A program made the position numbers and the translations under genes. From assembly GCA_964469215.1 (NCBI GenBank), contig CAYXYB010000013.1:1-64000 (forward strand): a DNA stretch of 64,000 bases. The letters are read 5' to 3'. Source of the stretch: SKPS01 sp964469215. GTDB lineage: Bacteria > Bacteroidota > Bacteroidia > Bacteroidales > SKPS01. Position 1 is the stretch's first letter; every line of letters starts with the position of its first letter. Of this stretch, positions 63,125-64,000 are shown piece by piece. Under the pieces are notes generated by a model. That model did no database searches. It was not told the origin of the DNA and saw only the letters and a program-made list of their open reading frames with translations.

Positions 63125-63142
63125 AACGCAGATTACGCTGAT
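63125..63142 (-). repeat. Dispersed repeat core ATCAGCGTAATCTGCGTT
   Basis: Reverse-strand copy of the element at 6761-6778 (16 of 18 bases identical). Confidence 0.5.
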
Positions 63143-63231
63143 CGTTTATGATTGATTATGATATTGAGTGAACCACGAGGTTAGCTGATGGCTCATAACT
63201 AATAAATTATAACTTATAACCCCGATTCATC

Positions 63232-63282
63232 GGGCACTGATCTCGATGCCCTGAGCGCAGCCGAAGGGGAGCTGAAGTGCCC
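63232..63282. repeat. Palindromic element bounded by GGGCACT and AGTGCCC
   Basis: 51-base element with terminal inverted repeats GGGCACT (63232-63238) and AGTGCCC (63276-63282). On the minus strand it reads GGGCACTTCAGCTCC at its start and contains GCTCAGGGC, matching the core of the 26-base element at 17641-17666 with an added inner segment. Confidence 0.7.
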
Positions 63283-63372
63283 AGACTGCACAGTATTTAT
63301 ACATTGTCAAAAGGAAAAAGAAAAAAGTAAAAAACTCAACTTTCACACTATCAATCTTTCACACTTTCAAAC

Positions 63373-64000
63373 TCAATCAACAACAATATTCCACCCGTAC
63401 TTATCTTCGACTTCACCGAGCTGGATACCGGTTAGGGTGTTGTACAGTTTTGTTGTCAGGGGGCCGGGTTTGCCGTCTTTGCAGTAGTGATACTCTTTGC
63501 CTGTGTCGCGGTCAACTATCTTTCCAATGGGAGTAATGACTGCAGCTGTACCACAAGCACCCACTTCTTCGAAGGTCTTCAGTTCCTCAACGGGAACCTT
63601 ACGACGTTCAACCTTCATCCCCATATCCTCCGCCAATGTAATTAGGCTTTTGTTAGTTATGGAGGCGAGAATTGAGGTAGATTCGGGGGTGATATAGGTG
63701 TTATTTTTTATACCGAAGAAGTTGGCAGGCCCACATTCATCTATATACTTTTTCTCTTTGGCATCAAGGAACAGTACGGAACTGAAACCTTCTTCCTTAC
63801 CCCTTTTCAATGCTTTTAGGCTGGCAGCATAGTTTCCGCCCACCTTGAAGGTACCGGTGCCAAGTGGTGCTGCCCTGTCGTAGTCGCGGGCTATCTGGAT
63901 TGATACCGGGTTGAAACCTTCCTTAAAATAGGGCCCTACTGGGGTGCCAAACACCAGGAACAGGTATTCCTTTGCAGGCTGAATACCTACATTGGCGCTG
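63373..64000 (-). CDS. ilvE: Branched-chain amino-acid aminotransferase, C-terminal part (runs off the window)
   Basis: PLP-dependent class IV aminotransferase for the last step of Leu/Ile/Val synthesis or the first of their breakdown. About 208 residues are visible; the frame is open to position 64000, so the N-terminus lies to the right. Motifs: PLGTGTFKVGGNYAASLKAL, where the Lys before VGGNY is the PLP-binding residue, FLDAKEKKYIDECGPANFFG with the conserved E-x-G/P-x-x-N/F block, and the late EEVGACGTAAVITPIGKI (phosphate/cofactor contacts). The C-terminus GEVEDKYGWNIVVD is typical of the BCAT family (type II, eukaryote-like) found in Bacteroidota. Confidence 0.93.
   Translation of the reverse strand, partial: SANVGIQPAKEYLFLVFGTPVGPYFKEGFNPVSIQIARDYDRAAPLGTGTFKVGGNYAASLKALKRGKEEGFSSVLFLDAKEKKYIDECGPANFFGIKNNTYITPESTSILASITNKSLITLAEDMGMKVERRKVPVEELKTFEEVGACGTAAVITPIGKIVDRDTGKEYHYCKDGKPGPLTTKLYNTLTGIQLGEVEDKYGWNIVVD

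Larger units (their letters stand above)
62778..63372. other. Repeat-dense spacer between htpG and ilvE
   Basis: No credible gene in 595 bases. Besides the AATTACG array it holds an 8-base-period CGATTnnn repeat (62830-62860), GTAGTCG units near 62992-63005, and imperfect palindromes CTCACTTCGTTCGCG and CTCGCTTCGCTCG at 63015-63060. Further on are another 8-base-period GATTnnnn repeat at 63092-63122, the dispersed element at 63125-63142, a reverse AAGTTAT-type stretch near 63200-63220, a palindromic element at 63232-63282, and a 16-base CTTTCACACT repeat near 63340-63372. Confidence 0.75.

Overview
The window comes from the chromosome of a member of the Bacteroidota, probably Bacteroidales-like. 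The evidence is a partial 16S rRNA gene at the left edge, many promoters with the Bacteroidota -7 element TAnnTTTG, three proteins with type IX secretion (T9SS) C-terminal sorting domains, and lineage-typical genes (DUF5606, the PadR/PspC/GIN cluster, rnfBCDGEA order, TlpA with a DUF4369-like N-terminus, a fused E1 dehydrogenase). The rnf complex, glycine decarboxylase and the NAD-linked PyrDK pair suggest an anaerobic or microaerophilic, protein/amino-acid-using lifestyle; that is inference.

Layout. 1-0.9 kb: 5' end of 16S rRNA (minus) with tandem promoters. 0.9-6.6 kb: pepD, an Ldh2-type dehydrogenase, murB, and a lemA/htpX-like pair. 6.8-13.5 kb: accessory region with a single-chain type IIG restriction-modification enzyme, two genes of different base composition (one behind a textbook sigma70 promoter and a strong Shine-Dalgarno, both foreign in style here), a pair of palindromic repeats and the 3' remnant of a DUF5655-type gene. 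13.5-17.4 kb: OmpA-like protein, zinc-ribbon protein, pyrK-pyrD, DUF5606. 17.5-22.8 kb: repeat cluster, then the rnfBCDGEA operon. 23.1-32.4 kb: a single 3097-residue secreted modular protein with ten CARDB-like repeats. 32.4-37.5 kb: two tandem long-chain acyl-CoA ligases and a sodium:solute symporter. 37.7-40.5 kb: padR-pspC-GIN operon. 40.7-47.5 kb: fused 2-oxoacid dehydrogenase E1, a T9SS cargo protein, gcvP. 47.9-54.3 kb: bifunctional nuclease, thyA-folA, lipoprotein, a so-called asparagine synthetase B, dnaB, acylphosphatase. 54.3-64 kb: Nudix, mnmD, lipoprotein, PolB-like exonuclease, TlpA-like reductase, MFS transporter, small winged helix, membrane protein, htpG, a repeat-dense spacer and the 3' part of ilvE.

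Three features stand out. First, the 10.7-13.1 kb cassette uses transcription and translation signals unlike the rest of the window. Second, heptanucleotide tandem arrays recur at many intergenic positions with shared unit families. Third, dispersed palindromic elements have copies in several spacers. Most other genes are ordinary housekeeping genes. No CRISPR array, tRNA, transposase or intact prophage was seen.
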